Positions 34,309 to 45,420 of a stretch of DNA of 64,000 nt are shown here, piece after piece. The notes beneath the pieces were generated by a model, which worked only from the letters and a program-made list of their open reading frames with translations, ran no database searches and had not been told where the DNA came from. The DNA is from Rhizomys pruinosus (lineage: Eukaryota > Chordata > Mammalia > Rodentia > Spalacidae): assembly GCA_009823505.1 (NCBI GenBank), contig VZQC01000265.1, positions 1,864,707 through 1,928,706 on the forward strand, in the 5' to 3' direction. The translations under genes and the position numbers were made by a program. The number at the start of each line of letters is the position of its first letter. Positions within the stretch are counted from its first letter, which is position 1.

Positions 34309-34720
34309 TGTGCTGGATAGCTTTAGTGTCAACTCAAGACACACCTGGGTTGAGGGAGCCTCAATTGGGAAATTGGCTCCATTGGATTGGCCTGTGGCCG
34401 CATCTGTGGAGTATTGTCTTGATTGTTGAGCAATGTGGGAGGGCCCAGCCCACTATGGGTGGTGCCACCCTGGGCAGGTTGTTGTGTACAGTATAAGAAG
34501 GCAGGCTGGGCATGGGCCAGGGGAGCAAGCCAGTGAACAGCATTCCTCCATGGCCTGTGCTTCAGCTCCTGCCTCCAGGTTCCTGCCCTGAGTTCTTGCC
34601 TTGGGCTCCCTGTGTGATGAACTGTGTGACCCAGGAGATGTGAGCTGAATAAACCCTTTCCTCCCCAAGTTGGTGTCGGTCAGAGTGTTTTGTCACAGCA
34701 ATGGAAGACAAACTAGGACA
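34309..34720 (+). mobile_element. Solo MaLR-like LTR inside the provirus, 5-bp target duplication
   Basis: 412 bp, TGTGCTGGATAG to CTAGGACA, flanked by CATTA (34,304-34,308 and 34,721-34,725). It is clearly the same family as 7,695-8,102 (TATA-like 'gtataagaa', AATAAACCCTTTCC). Being inside the ERV, it arrived later than the ERV, so this LTR family was still mobile after that insertion. Confidence 0.88.
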
Positions 34721-35332
34721 CATTATATTTCCTTTAAAGTCTGAAAGACTGTGCCTCCAAACACTAGATTTTAAGTCATTTAAAGTCATATGAGAGCTGT
34801 TGTTATCAAATAATAGTTTCCTCTTTCTCTTTAAGCAACCACCTAAAGGAAACTCACACCAAGATTATTGAAACTTGCTGGAAAGCAGATCCTGAGTCCA
34901 GACACCATAGCCAAATGAACAAAAGGAGAAGCTCAATGGATGCTTCAGAACCCCTCGTTGAGAAATTCTAAAGGACTTTTAAGTTGGACATTTAACTCAC
35001 CCTGTTCCTTTCCTGGTTCCCTGTCTAAAAATGTACCTAGCTACTCTCACTTTCACAGGCACTGGCTAAGGATTTTGTTCTCTGTACTTTTGGGGTCTTT
35101 CAGATAGATCCACTGAGCAGGAGTACCACCACCTCCTACGCCCCTTTTCAGCATGGAAGAAGTCAGAGTAGTCAGCGCCCCAATTCCCTCTTGGCAATTG
35201 GAGTAACCTCCTCAGAGGGTAATGTGATAAGAGTAGGAGCTAAAAATTGGCTAGGCAGTTTAGGGTCAAGACCCCCAAACGGAGCCAGTTTCTTTCTCAG
35301 CTGAGAGCTGAAGACTTCCTAGATCTGCCAGT

Positions 35333-35491
35333 AAACTTATCCTTCTGGTTGTTGTGACTTGTGGACCATGCATCCTTAACTCACTTGTCAGATTTATTAA
35401 CCAGTGGGTAAAATCCATTAAAATCATGGTACTCAGGACCAGGTATGGCCCCATATATGGCCCCCCTGAGGAAGAAGACAATGGAGTGTAA
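35333..35491 (+). pseudogene. env C-terminal remnant (transmembrane subunit end)
   Basis: One frame reads a hydrophobic stretch, then GPCILN and a basic/hydrophobic segment, and stops (TAA) at about 35,489-35,491, just before the polypurine tract. The GPCILN motif after a membrane span is characteristic of the gammaretroviral Env transmembrane subunit. Only this end is recognisable; the surface subunit and fusion region are not seen, so no functional Env can be made. Confidence 0.8.
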
Positions 35492-35513
35492 GATTAGCCT
35501 CCCAGAATACAAC

Positions 35514-35525
35514 TCAAGGGGGGAA
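35514..35525 (+). promoter_or_regulatory. Polypurine tract before the 3' LTR
   Basis: AAGGGGGGAA lies directly against the LTR TG, the standard plus-strand primer position. Confidence 0.85.
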
Positions 35526-36270
35526 TGTAAGAGAGGCCCACACTGACTCCATTTTAAGTATAGCCACCATTTTAAGCAATGACTGGAACCTGCCCAATCC
35601 AGGGAAAAGGTCAATTGGTCAAAGACAGTTGCTCAAGGCCTCAAGAACAGTTAACTTAAACTTGTTAAAGATAACTGTTGGTGGGGCTGGAGAGATGGCC
35701 TAGCGGTTAAGAGCGCTGACCGCTCTTACAGAGGACCCGGGTTCGATCCCCAGCACCCACATGGCGGCTGAGAACCGTCTGAAGCTCCAATTCCAGGAGA
35801 ACTCCAGTTCCAGGGGAATCCGAGACCCTCTTCTGACCTCCGCGGCGTTGCACGACACGGGTGCACAGACCTGCATGCAGACAGTACATTCATACACATA
35901 CAGAAATAAAATTAATAAAAAAATAAAATAAAATAAAATAACTGTTGGTATGTGAGGGCAGATGGACTGACCCAACATTTCCTCATTCCGGTTGCAGGAT
36001 TGTGTCTAAAGATAACTGCTGGTATGTGGGGTGCCATTGGGCTGACCTAACCATGAGCCGTAAGCCTGTTATTATCCAATAAGGCTAGAAGTTACCCAAA
36101 CCCCGCTAAAATTCCCCTTAGACCCTGTATAAAAGGCCTGCGAGCCAAGTTATCGGGGTCAGAGCCTTTTCCCTCCCACCCCAGCATGCTGGTTTGCTTT
36201 TTTTCCCCCAAAATAAAGTCTTGGTTTTCCATCCTTCAGTGTGTCTGGTGTGGATTCTCGAACCCTTACA
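35526..36270 (+). repeat. 3' LTR, 478 bp plus a B2 insertion
   Basis: Begins TGTAAGAGAGG and ends CCCTTACA. Removing the B2 and one copy of its target duplication (35,683-35,949, 267 bp) leaves 478 bp, exactly the 5' LTR length. TATAAAA is at 36,128-36,134 and AATAAA at 36,212-36,217. Confidence 0.95.
35683..35937 (+). mobile_element. Young B2 SINE in the 3' LTR, 12-bp target duplication
   Basis: GGGGCTGGAGAGATGG start, B box GGGTTCGATCCCC, the 17-bp internal duplication and an (AAAAT)n tail. ATAACTGTTGGT is duplicated at 35,671-35,682 and 35,938-35,949. It interrupts the first U3 enhancer-like repeat. Closely matches 18,550-18,811. Confidence 0.97.
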
Positions 36271-36347
36271 CCATGTGGGTGCTGGGAACCAAACCTGGTA
36301 GCTCTAAAAGAGCAGCAACTCTTAATTACCAAGTCACCTCTCCAGCC
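36271..36347 (-). mobile_element. B3/B2-type SINE, antisense, 5' part (split by the provirus)
   Basis: 'ccatgtgggtgctgggaacc', 'taaaagagcagcaactctta' and 'caagtcacctctccagcc' complete the SINE begun at 29,805. The pre-insertion site is recovered by joining 29,984 to 36,275. Confidence 0.88.
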
Positions 36348-36359
36348 TCTATGGCTGTG

Positions 36360-36446
36360 TGATCCCAGGGACCTACATGGTGGGAACAGAGAACAGACTC
36401 CTGAGCGTTGTCTGCTGACTTCTGCACACATGCCAACCATGCTCAA

Positions 36447-36489
<43 letters not shown>

Positions 36490-36491
36490 AT
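36360..36491 (+). mobile_element. SINE 3' fragment with (AAAT)12 tail
   Basis: 'gtgatcccagggacctacat', 'ctgctgacttctgcacacat' and then a perfect (AAAT)n run (36,445-36,491). It resembles the 3' half of B3/B4. Confidence 0.65.
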
Positions 36492-37168
36492 TTCTTGTCC
36501 ACGTGGGAAGGAGCTTTCTGGGTTTATGGCAGGGTTTATCTTTTCTTTTCTGTAGTGCTGTGAACTGAACCCATGACTTCACACACAGGGTAGCGATTGT
36601 TCTACTGGGGAGCCTCATCCAGTAAGGCTTACTCTTCAGAATATTTTTTTTCCTAGAGAGCAGAAGCACATCTCCTTCTGGTGGCTCCAATTGGTATTAA
36701 ACTTCATCTTGGAGTCAATTTCTGGCAGATTAGGTTGGTCACAAGTCACTGACACTAACGGGAATTCCTGGTGTGGGCACTAGGTCTAACACATTGGGAG
36801 GAGGTCGATCGCACAGGTTCTGACAGCTCAAAAGCCCTTCAAGATGTTTGGGGCTAAAGGGTGTTTATAGGCCATGTGTCCTGCATTCTCTCAAATGCCA
36901 GATCTGGAGACCTCTCCTTCTCTGTGGTCGCCTAGAGATGGACACATGTTGCCGGGAAGGTTGGACTGGTGATCCATGACCCCTGGATGAACCTGTCAAG
37001 TGGTTTCTTCTCCTGAAAAAAATCATACAGAGTGGATCAACAGGAGGGGGCTGATATAGGATTATTTCCACAGTTGGGGTGACACAGAGAAGCCAGGGCA
37101 ACAGACATGCCCAAATTATTAAGTGATATTCTAGGGACAGAGAAAACCTTTGGGCAGGGAAAGATCAG

Positions 37169-37172
<4 letters not shown>

Positions 37173-37206
<34 letters not shown>
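37173..37206. repeat. (CA)n microsatellite
   Basis: About 17 CA units. Confidence 0.95.
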
Positions 37207-37209
<3 letters not shown>

Positions 37210-38127
37210 ATGTAACTGTTTCCTTCATATTGAAAATATTCCCTCCAGGAGGGAAGGTGGAAGCTCATAAGAAATTTACAAGCCTCATGGGGCCCCTCCT
37301 CCAAGTTATATAAGCACTTACTAATTGCTGGAGAGAGAGGACTCTGTGGTGTAGTAACCACCTGCCAAGTTGTGCAGGGAGCTCCAGTGATGTAGTCTAC
37401 TTGGTCCTTAGATGGGGATTTGTCCACAGGCAGCTGTCTGAGTCATCCAGGTTCCAATCAGCTTCCTGGTTCACTGAGCTAGACTTGAATGGAATTGTCC
37501 CTTCTGTCTGCATGTCACTGACCTCTCTATCTGGGAGTGAATAGGGTTTCTGTGCACCTCACTATGAAAGTATATGTAAACACGCACACATATATACGCA
37601 CCCCGTGTGCAGGCAGGCAACACCAGAGAGAAGTGTTTCCCCCCTCTTCTAAGAGAACTAGAGGATCTCCTTAAGGCCCCCAAACCTACGAAAGGACTGT
37701 CTAAAAAGCAGAACAGCATGTGAGAGCCCCTCTGCAAGCCTCTGGCAAGCCCCAGAGTCCCACTCTTTTCTGCACAATCGTCCAGTGGGATCGGAACGCA
37801 TTAGCACTTTTCCACTCCCGTGTGCCAACAGAGGGAAAAGGGAAAGGACAAAATCAATTTCCTCCGCCGTCAGCACTGACAGCTTTGCTGTGCTCTGAAC
37901 ACATGGAGAGGTGGCTGGGAGCACTAAATTCATGTCAGGGCTACAGGGAGATCTGCTGTGCGGGCACTCGAGGTAATGACTGCTTCCAGTTGTTCCCCAG
38001 CAGGGCATGTTGGGAGACACACTCAGGGTGACAAAAAGAAATGCATACATCCACCTCCGGCACAAAGCCCTTTTTCCCTCACTTCAGCATGTCAAGAGTG
38101 CAGCTTGCATGGGAATGCCACGACTCA

Positions 38128-38138
38128 AAAAAAAAAAA

Positions 38139-38177
<39 letters not shown>
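38128..38177. repeat. Poly-A followed by (GT)n
   Basis: About 14 A, then about 18 GT units. Confidence 0.95.
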
Positions 38178-38178
<1 letters not shown>

Positions 38179-40499
38179 CAGGAGCAAAGCCCACCCTGCT
38201 ATCTAGTAAGGAATGCAGTGTAACAGAAAGGAAGTGGGTGGATATGAAAAAGTCCTGCCTGGGTTTCTTACTGGAAGCAGATACATTTTACATAGATAAG
38301 GAAGGAAAACCGAGAACATAGGCTGGAACCCAGCTGGTCTTGGTTCTTGGCTACAAAGTTAACAGCTGGATGACCTGGGGCTACTTATTTGCTTTTAAAC
38401 CTCCCTCCACAGGCTCTACTAGAATATACTAGGACAGTCTTCTGTTAGCATAGTATATTTTCATTTTCCTAAGTGATTCCCTCTGTGGATCTTTGCAAGA
38501 GTGAATTCATCTAGCACTTTCTTATGTACAGAGTAACCAACAGAACCGCAGAAAGCAGGAGGCAGGACAGTCACTGCAAGCCTCTTCACATCAAGAGGTA
38601 CACGGCCAGACTGCAGGGCTCTGTCCTCCCAGTGAGGCGAGCTGGGTGACCAGCTGAACTGTATTCTAGTGAGAAATCACCTGGGCTGTGCTCCAAATTG
38701 CACCTCTGGGTACCGCTTAGAAGCAGTCCATGCTGGTAGGTAGACGCAGCTAGAAGATGGCTGTGAAGGATAGTAGTCCTGGGACACTGCCCTCCTCTCC
38801 CAGGGGCAATAGAGTCTGACCAGAGGCTCCAGAATAGCAAAGCCCACAATACAAGTCCTCGTGGGACAAAGAGCGCTCACACCTTCTCTAGCCATGAAAA
38901 CCAAACCAACCTAGGGCACCAGGCAATAGAACACCTAGGGGACATCTCTCAAATTCCTGGAGGGGAGGCCCCACCCAGTGCGCTTAATTGCAGGAGCCCG
39001 AGAAGGTTTACAGATACTTGAGCCTTTTGTTCCGCTCTCTCCCAGGCGGGAGGGGGGGTGGGGTGGGCGCGGGGAGCTTGCTGCTCTCTATCCTTCCTTT
39101 TCAGGTAACTCTCTCTTGGTCTGTCCTCTCCGTCCCCATTCTTTGCACATCTCTTTTCTCCCCTAAGTCTCTCTCCACTCTATTCCAGCCAGGCAGGGAC
39201 CCAGCACAATTGAAATCCACCCCTTCCTCCTTCCTCAGCTAGCTTGGACTGAGCACGCTCTTCAGATGAGAAAAACAGTAGGTTCTAGATGCTTGCATCC
39301 ACTTCAGCACACCAAAGCCAGCACACAGAGGCTAGGACCAGGCCTCATCGCACATGAGGACCCCAAGGCCAGGAAAGCAGAGGACATCCCTAATGAGCCC
39401 AAGATCACACCGGCGTGGGTGGCACCGCACGATTCGTCCCTACACAGCTTTCTTCAGATGAGTGAACAGCTAGACTGTCCTCCACTGCAAAGGCTCATCC
39501 ACCTAAGCAACTGGAACAGTTAAAAGCCACCCCCCGCCCCCGCCCCCAACTCCTTTGCCTCTTTCCTCTTGACGTTCCACGGAAAAGTTACAGAGGACAG
39601 TAGGGGGTAAGAACTGAAAACCCAGATTTTAGAAATGCCTTTTAAATCTACCATAGAGCCTCAACGACCGGGACTCAGCAAAATAACTTCACCCCCTCCC
39701 TTCCGATTACAATCAGGAGGGGCAGAAAACGCAAATGGAATTCCCAGCCCCGAGCTCCAGGGTGCACCGCCCCAGCTCGGGTACTTGCGGCCGGCGTCAG
39801 CCCACCTGGGGACCGCGCTGCTGCTCTGCTTCTGCGGGGGGGAAAACCCGCAGGGAAGGGCCGGGGTGTGGACGCTACGGAGTCCCCGCCTTTCTGGGCC
39901 CTTACCCCGCCGCGCCCCTTCCTTCCCCTCCCCGAATCCCACCTGGAATCCCGCTCCCTTAGAGGATCGCCGGCAGGGGGATGGGCGCCTCTCCCCACCC
40001 TGCCAACGACAGGGGCTCCTCTGCGCACCTCCAGCCTCGTCCGGACGCACCCATCGCCTGGTCCCCGAGGCTGACCCCCGGGGTGGGGCCGCAGGGACTT
40101 CGTCCCTAGCCTGCCCGCTGTCCCTGCAGAGCCCCGACCTCTCTCGGGGCGGTGCTCCGGTCCCCGCGCCGCCTCCCGCATCTCCCTGGCACGGCCTCCG
40201 CCCAGCCGGTGGAGGTCCACGTGGCTCAGCAGAGCTATCTTGGGCTCGCAGGAAGCCCCAAGCGAGGGGAAAGCCTAGCCGCGGCCGGCGGGAGGGGCGG
40301 GCGCTGGGCGGAGGAAGGGGAGGGCCGCGCGGAGAGGAGGCGGCCGCCCGGCTGGGTGCGCCCCGGGCCTGGCCCGGGTCGGCTGGCGAAGGCGGCTCCT
40401 CCCCGGACGCTCCGCCTCCCACTCCCGCTACGCCCGGGGGAAGGTGCTCCCGAGGCCGCTCCCGTCCTCACCCCGCCTCCCGCTCGCGGCGCTTGCTTC

Positions 40500-40614
40500 G
40501 CCGGCGGAGCCCACTATGCCAGACAGTTTCGACACTTTGCAAAGACAAAGAGCCCTAGACCGGAGGGAGGAGAGGGAGGACGGAGAGCAGGAACCGGAGA
40601 TGTGAGCAGGCCGG
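40500..40614 (+). other. Candidate 5' exon ending at a strong splice donor
   Basis: The sequence CCGG|GTGAGTATCC at 40,614/40,615 fits a donor (GTGAGT). Just before it, an ATG at 40,516 opens a 29-codon frame (MPDSFDTLQRQ...) ending TGA at 40,605. I do not recognise the peptide; it could be an upstream ORF in a 5' UTR exon. The exon start is not defined by the sequence; 40,500 is an arbitrary left limit. Confidence 0.4.
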
Positions 40615-41089
40615 GTGAGTATCCGGGACACCCTCCCTAGATGCCCCTCCGAGCCCCCTCCGGGCCCCAAGCCCGGCAACTCCGGCGCGTCTCCAGCCTT
40701 GGCGAGTGCGCACGGAATCCTTCGCGGCTGGGGTGCGCGGGGACTGCGCCCGCGCGAGTGGGGCTCGGGAGATGTCGCGTGGGTTATCGGCCGCAGAGGT
40801 GCTCGTCCCGACCCGGGAACCCCGGGGGTGGGAAGGGGCTGGGAGGGTGTGACAGGGGAAGCGGGACAGAAGACCCCAGGCACCGAGTGGGACACACACT
40901 GAGACTCTTAGCCACGGCGACCCCCCCACACCCCCTGTTTCATAGGGAGAGGGTCGGGGAGGAGACCCGGGCTCCAGGCTCCAGGCTGTTTGGCTCGTAC
41001 GAGAGGAGCCTCCGGAACTCCGCGGGGAGCCTACGGCGGTGGCGGGCACCGTTCCCCCGAGCGGCCGCGGTGACATTGCACCCCGCACC

Positions 41090-41251
41090 ATGGTGGATCT
41101 CCCCGGTCCGGGCCGCGCGCTGGAGACTCCACCGAGCACGGATCTCCCGCACTGTCCGGAGGAGCGCGGGTCTCGGTCTGGGACCCGGTGGGGACGCTCT
41201 CCTGACGGAGTCTCCGGACCCGCTGGGAGGAGGCCCCCGGACGCCTCCTAG
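41090..41251 (+). other. Small frame with strong start context
   Basis: ACCATGG start context, 53 codons (MVDLPGPGRALE...), then TAG. It lies downstream of the donor at 40,614 in the GC-rich island, so it may be intronic or in an alternative first exon. No homology recognised. Low support. Confidence 0.2.
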
Positions 41252-42340
41252 CCCTCGCCGCTCCAGATCCCGGGGAGAAGTTGGCTCTTGGGACCGGACC
41301 CTTGGATGACGCGTGTTGCAAAGTGGGCGGATGCGCGTGTGCAAAGGGCGCACGGTGGTGGCGACTCAACTTGGAGTCTGCCCCAACCGCGTTTGGCGCC
41401 GCAGCTGCCAAGAAATAATAGAACAAAAAAAGTTAGCAACTTGTGTGCCTCCGGGGCGCTGGGAACGCGCAGGGCACTGCCCGCCCCTCCGAGGAGCGCA
41501 CTGGGCGCTAGGGCGACCCCAGGGCCTGGCGACTTTGGGGGAGCGCAGTTACTTGGGAACCCGGACCGCGGCAGGAGCAACTTCAGCTCGCGTGACCTTG
41601 CGGGAGGCCGCGCGGCTGAACATGAGATGGGGCTGAGACCGCCGGTGCCCTCGCGCGGTGTAGACACCCAGGGCGGGGGTACTTTGCCTCCCCTGCTCTC
41701 CAGGGAAGGGTGTCGGGATTCTGGGGTGGTTTAAGCGGCAGTCTTCTCCTGCGTCGTGCACGAGGGTCCCAGACTACTGCGCACAGGACCTGGAGGCGCT
41801 TGGCCAGAGGACGCGTGCGGGCCCCGAAGCGCGCGAGTGGGTAGGGGCGGGTCGGGTCCTGGGGTCTTCGGCGGGGGGGGCGCACGACTCCCAAAAAGGG
41901 AGCTAGCCGTGACCTCAGGGCATGGCCGGGCTCACCGTGTCACCGCCTCGGGCCTTCGCCAGGCTGGAACCGGGTACATGGAACCCCAGCCTTTCCCAGC
42001 TCAGCACCCTCGGCCCTCACGCCCCACGCTAGATGGTTCCTCTTCCCGCGGTGTACGTGTGCTGCTGGGGTGGGGGGTTGGACTCCAGCAAGAAAACCGC
42101 GGGAGACCAGCAGTGAAGCCGGGCAGTGGCCGCCCTGGCTCCTGGCACGTAGTAGGTGCTATTGCTGGGTTTACCTAAAAGTCCTCTAGAATGGAAGGTG
42201 CTGGTGGGGACCCGGACTTCCCGTCACCGCTTTGCATTCCTCCTACTAAATTAAAACTCACCCACTAGGGCCCTTCCGCTCCCGGGAGCGTGCTGAGCAC
42301 CAACTACGTGCCGCGCTCTACTGGGGGCGCTTTTCTGGAA

Positions 42341-44160
42341 GCTGCGGGTGATGGCCCAGCCTTTCTTTCCCGGTGGCTGGCTCAGAGCTGCCCAGAGTCC
42401 TGAAAAGGCAAGGTACACTACCCCCTGCCGGCCGCTGCGGAAACCGCCGCTTGGAACGCTGGCCTGAGCTCCTGGGCCCTTTGTGAACTTTAGTGATTGG
42501 CTTAAAAACAAAAACAAAACAAAAGGCTGACCAGAATTCACCTCATGCACGCGCCGAGGTTGGGTGTAGGTGGAGACATCCAAAATAGATACCGCACATG
42601 ACAAAGTGTGTAGACGTGTACTGTGCATACATATTTTCACACCATGGGTGTGTGTGTGTATGTGTGTGTGTGTGTGTATGTGTGTACATGCCTTGACGCT
42701 TGCTCTTGAATGAAATAATGAACTTCCTTCCTTGCTCTTCAGTCATTGCTCTTCCTCCATTTTTACTGCCCCGGCAGGGCCAGGGCCTGGGCTGAGCAGG
42801 GGCTTCCTCACCCCCGCCCCTCAGTCTATGCTTTAGGGTCCCTCACCCAGCTCTGGGACCAGAGAAACAGGAAGTGCTACTGGAAAGTGACCACAAAGGT
42901 TTCTTTAGGGAGTATGAGCTCTGCTCTTCACAGTAAGCAGAAGCTGGGACTTTCTGAACTAGTCCTAGATAGGCTGGGTCTCACTTCAGGGTCCAGCTGC
43001 TCCACTGGCCTAATCAGCAGGTGCCCTGAAGGGGGAACCTCCACACAGCTGGCTGTCACCAGTGTCAGGAGTCCTTGGAAGAGCAAGAGGGTGGGCCTAG
43101 AACACGGTCACAGGTGGCCCTTCATCTCCTTTCCCACCAGGCAGCCCCTCATGTTAGGATTCGACCCTTAGAAGCAAGTGGCAGGCAGATCTCCCCAGAA
43201 AAGAACCTCCAGATAGGTGCCTTAGATACCCCTGGTCAGTATATCTGACTGAGTTGCTGACTCCAAGTGTCTATATTTGACAGGGCTTTGCTCTATGGAA
43301 GCTGAACCTTAGCCTCTCCTCCCAAAAGCAAACAACAGCAAAAAAGTAAAGTCCGCCCATCAGCTTGTCCCTTATCCATAGGTATGCCCCAAGATCCCAG
43401 CAGCCTCCCAAGACCGTGGGTAGTATGGAACATTATACACACAAGGACTTTTTCCTGATGATAAAGTTGAATTTTTAAATTGGGCATAATTAAGAGGTTA
43501 ACAATAACTAGTAATGAAATAGAACAGTCATACATTATTCAGCAGTAAAGCTGCTTAAAACTTACCAGGTTAAAACTTCTAAAATTTTCCATCTTACGTT
43601 TTTGGCATTAGCAGATGGAGAGATACTGAAAGGGAAGTGAAACCAACAAGGGGGACTTCTCCTGTTCCTTGCAACAACTACTTACTCTGTGCATATTTGC
43701 ATAGTGCACGGGCCCATGGAGAGCTGGCCTGGTCATGAGAAGTCTAGAGTCAAGTTTTCACACCGCTGGGTTCAGTGGTGTGCCCCATATGGAAACTGCA
43801 CATTCCCTCCTGCTGGCTTGCGAACCTGAGAGCTCTTCTGTTCTAATTTGGTCAGAGGAACCCAGATGTGACCCCCCCCCCCACACACACACACCCCTGA
43901 GATTGCCAAGGCTCAATTGCTTTGCAACTTGACACCCAAGCTGTTCTGGGTCCTGGTCTCTGTTTCACACTCAGTTAGACAAGAAGTTGTGGAGCTCTGC
44001 TGCTAGTCTTCTAGGTCCAGCAAAGCCTTTCTTTGTGAAGGCAGTTCCCAGATCCTTTGTGTTTGCTCAGATTCCTCCTCCAAACTGGTCTGGCACCCTG
44101 GCTTGCCTGGGAAGCCCGGACCATTCCTTAGGGGGAGTCTCAGACAACTCCCCTTTCTTT
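42341..44160. other. Unique DNA, probably intron or intergenic
   Basis: Contains (GT)n at 42,645-42,687 and C/CA simple sequence at 43,870-43,894. Frames near 42.75-43.17 kb have no motifs or splice support. Confidence 0.45.
42645..42687. repeat. (GT)n microsatellite
   Basis: GT run with two TATG interruptions. Confidence 0.9.
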
Positions 44161-44365
44161 TTTTTTAACATATATATTTTTAAATTTTATTTATGTGTAT
44201 GAATGTACTGTCTGCATGTAGTTCTGTGCGCCTGTGTCGTGCACTGCCACGGAGGTCAGAAGAGGGTGTCAGATTCCCCTGGAACTGGAGTTAAAGACGG
44301 TTCTCAGCTGCCATGTGGGTGCTGGGGATCGAACCTGGGTCCTCTGCAAGAGCAGTCGGCGCTCT
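44161..44365 (-). mobile_element. B2 SINE, antisense, cut at its 5' side
   Basis: A T-rich tail, 'tgtactgtctgcatgtagtt', 'gggtgctggggatcgaacct' and 'gagcagtcggcgctct'. The element then stops abruptly where 'taaccactaggcc...' should follow, and the inverted copy begins at this point. Confidence 0.9.
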
Positions 44366-44467
44366 GTCAGGGAAGCATGCTCCCTGGGCAGCCCAAATTG
44401 AGGTGACCAGCAGTGTCCTCAGTGGACAGGTGGAAGCTCTACTCTGCAAATAAAGAGACAGGCGCAG

Positions 44468-44600
44468 GGCTGGCACAAGGCACAGCAGGTAAAGGTGCTT
44501 GCCTTCAAGCCTGGGTGACCTGAGTTTGATCCGTGTGGACCCTCAGTGGAAGGAGAAGAAGCTGTCCCTGAGCTCATGCTAGTTCTTTATCTGCTGAGCA
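44468..44600 (+). mobile_element. B3/B4-like SINE fragment
   Basis: 'agcaggtaaaggtgcttgcc' and 'gggtgacctgagtttgatcc' match the sense start of a B3/B4-type element. The mirror copy is at 49,080-49,215. Confidence 0.6.
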
Positions 44601-45289
44601 TCTGGCAGGTCCTGGATCAGCATCTTCAAAGTAGGAAGACCCCTCCTCCAGTGCAGCAGTCCTGAGAGAGATCCTGCTACATATGCCCCGGCTATGAGAG
44701 CTGAAGGGGAGGCTCTGACCCTGGGGGCTTCTTCTGTTATCCCTGCGAGGGAAATAACAGAGTCCTTCCGCACATGGCCAACAACGTCAGAAGGTTTCGA
44801 TTGGGCTCTGGTCTAGCATTGTAAGGATCTGAAGAAGGAGTTCTGTTTTTATCTTTTCTTCCCACTGACCATTTTATTTCTGAAAAGCGAAATGGCCAAT
44901 TAAGTGAATTGTTGTCTTTCATGTGGAGTTGTTCTGGGCTTGCTGAGCATGAAACAATATTTGAGTCATTCTGTCTTCTCAGAGCAGTAGTAACTCTGCT
45001 TTTTTAAGTGGAGTTTTTCTCAATAGCTTTGCTAAGTAGACATGCATGGACAAATTTTTAGCAATTCAGATCTATTTGCCCACTGTGCATTCAAATGGAT
45101 TTCTGTTGTTTTAACAAAGCCAAATCTATTATAATACAATCTACTTGGGTTTGGATTTTCTGAAACTGTCCTAGTGAATTTGGAAAGGCTTTCCTAGAAT
45201 CCCTTTGTAATCTGGCCAATCACTTGGAAAGTTCTTTTGGTCTCAAAACTGTTCTGATGATTATTTTGATTTTTTTGTTTTTTTTAATT

Positions 45290-45420
45290 TAAACAGAATC
45301 TCACCGTGTATCCCTGGCTGGCGACGGAACTTTTTCTATAGACCAGGCTGGCTGAACTCAGAGATCTGCCTGGCCTCTGGCCTCGCCTCCTGCTGCTATA
45401 ACCCATCAGAGAAGTCACAC
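45290..45420 (-). mobile_element. B1 SINE, antisense, with apparent sequence errors
   Basis: 'cagaatctcaccgtgtatcc', 'agaccaggctggctgaactc' and 'agagatctgcctgg'. Compared with its mirror at 48,270-48,400 it has several isolated single-base insertions and deletions in a short stretch. Confidence 0.8.

Larger units (their letters stand above)
29985..36270 (+). mobile_element. Non-autonomous gammaretrovirus-like provirus (class I ERV)
   Basis: Complete skeleton in order: 5' LTR (29,985-30,462), primer-binding site, a leader with a donor-like GGGTAAGAG (about 30,537), a gag start that is cut short, a long internal region without recognisable reverse transcriptase or integrase motifs, the last part of env, a polypurine tract and the 3' LTR (35,526-36,270). 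Host CCAT is duplicated at both ends (29,981-29,984 and 36,271-36,274). A 4-bp duplication is usual for gammaretroviruses. Later insertions inside it are a B1 (31,463), a MaLR-like LTR (34,309) and a young B2 in the 3' LTR. The layout resembles defective VL30 or MuRRS-type elements, but a family name is not claimed. It cannot code for its own replication proteins. Confidence 0.9.
36492..39744. other. Unique DNA upstream of the CpG island
   Basis: Contains a possible antisense ID/B4 scrap at 36,550-36,622, (CA)n at 37,173-37,206 and A14 plus (GT)18 at 38,128-38,177. From about 38,990 the GC content and CT-rich promoter-like sequence increase. No exon recognised. Confidence 0.45.
39745..42340. 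promoter_or_regulatory. CpG island, probable gene promoter
   Basis: Very GC-rich and dense in CpG, against a CpG-poor surround, with many GGGCGGG/CCCCGCC Sp1-type boxes (for example 40,292-40,312). There is an E-box CACGTG at 40,218-40,223 and no SINE insertion for about 2.6 kb. Such islands mark promoters of housekeeping or developmental genes. The 180-307 codon frames on both strands result from scarce stop codons in GC-rich DNA and show no domains. Direction of transcription is undecided, but the donor at 40,614 favours plus. Confidence 0.88.

Noticed and set aside
39635..40558. 307-codon plus-strand frame and 253/181-codon minus-strand frames in the CpG island
   Set aside because: They overlap each other on both strands, are Pro/Arg/Gly/Ala rich and have no domain. 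GC-rich DNA has few stop codons, so such frames are expected by chance.
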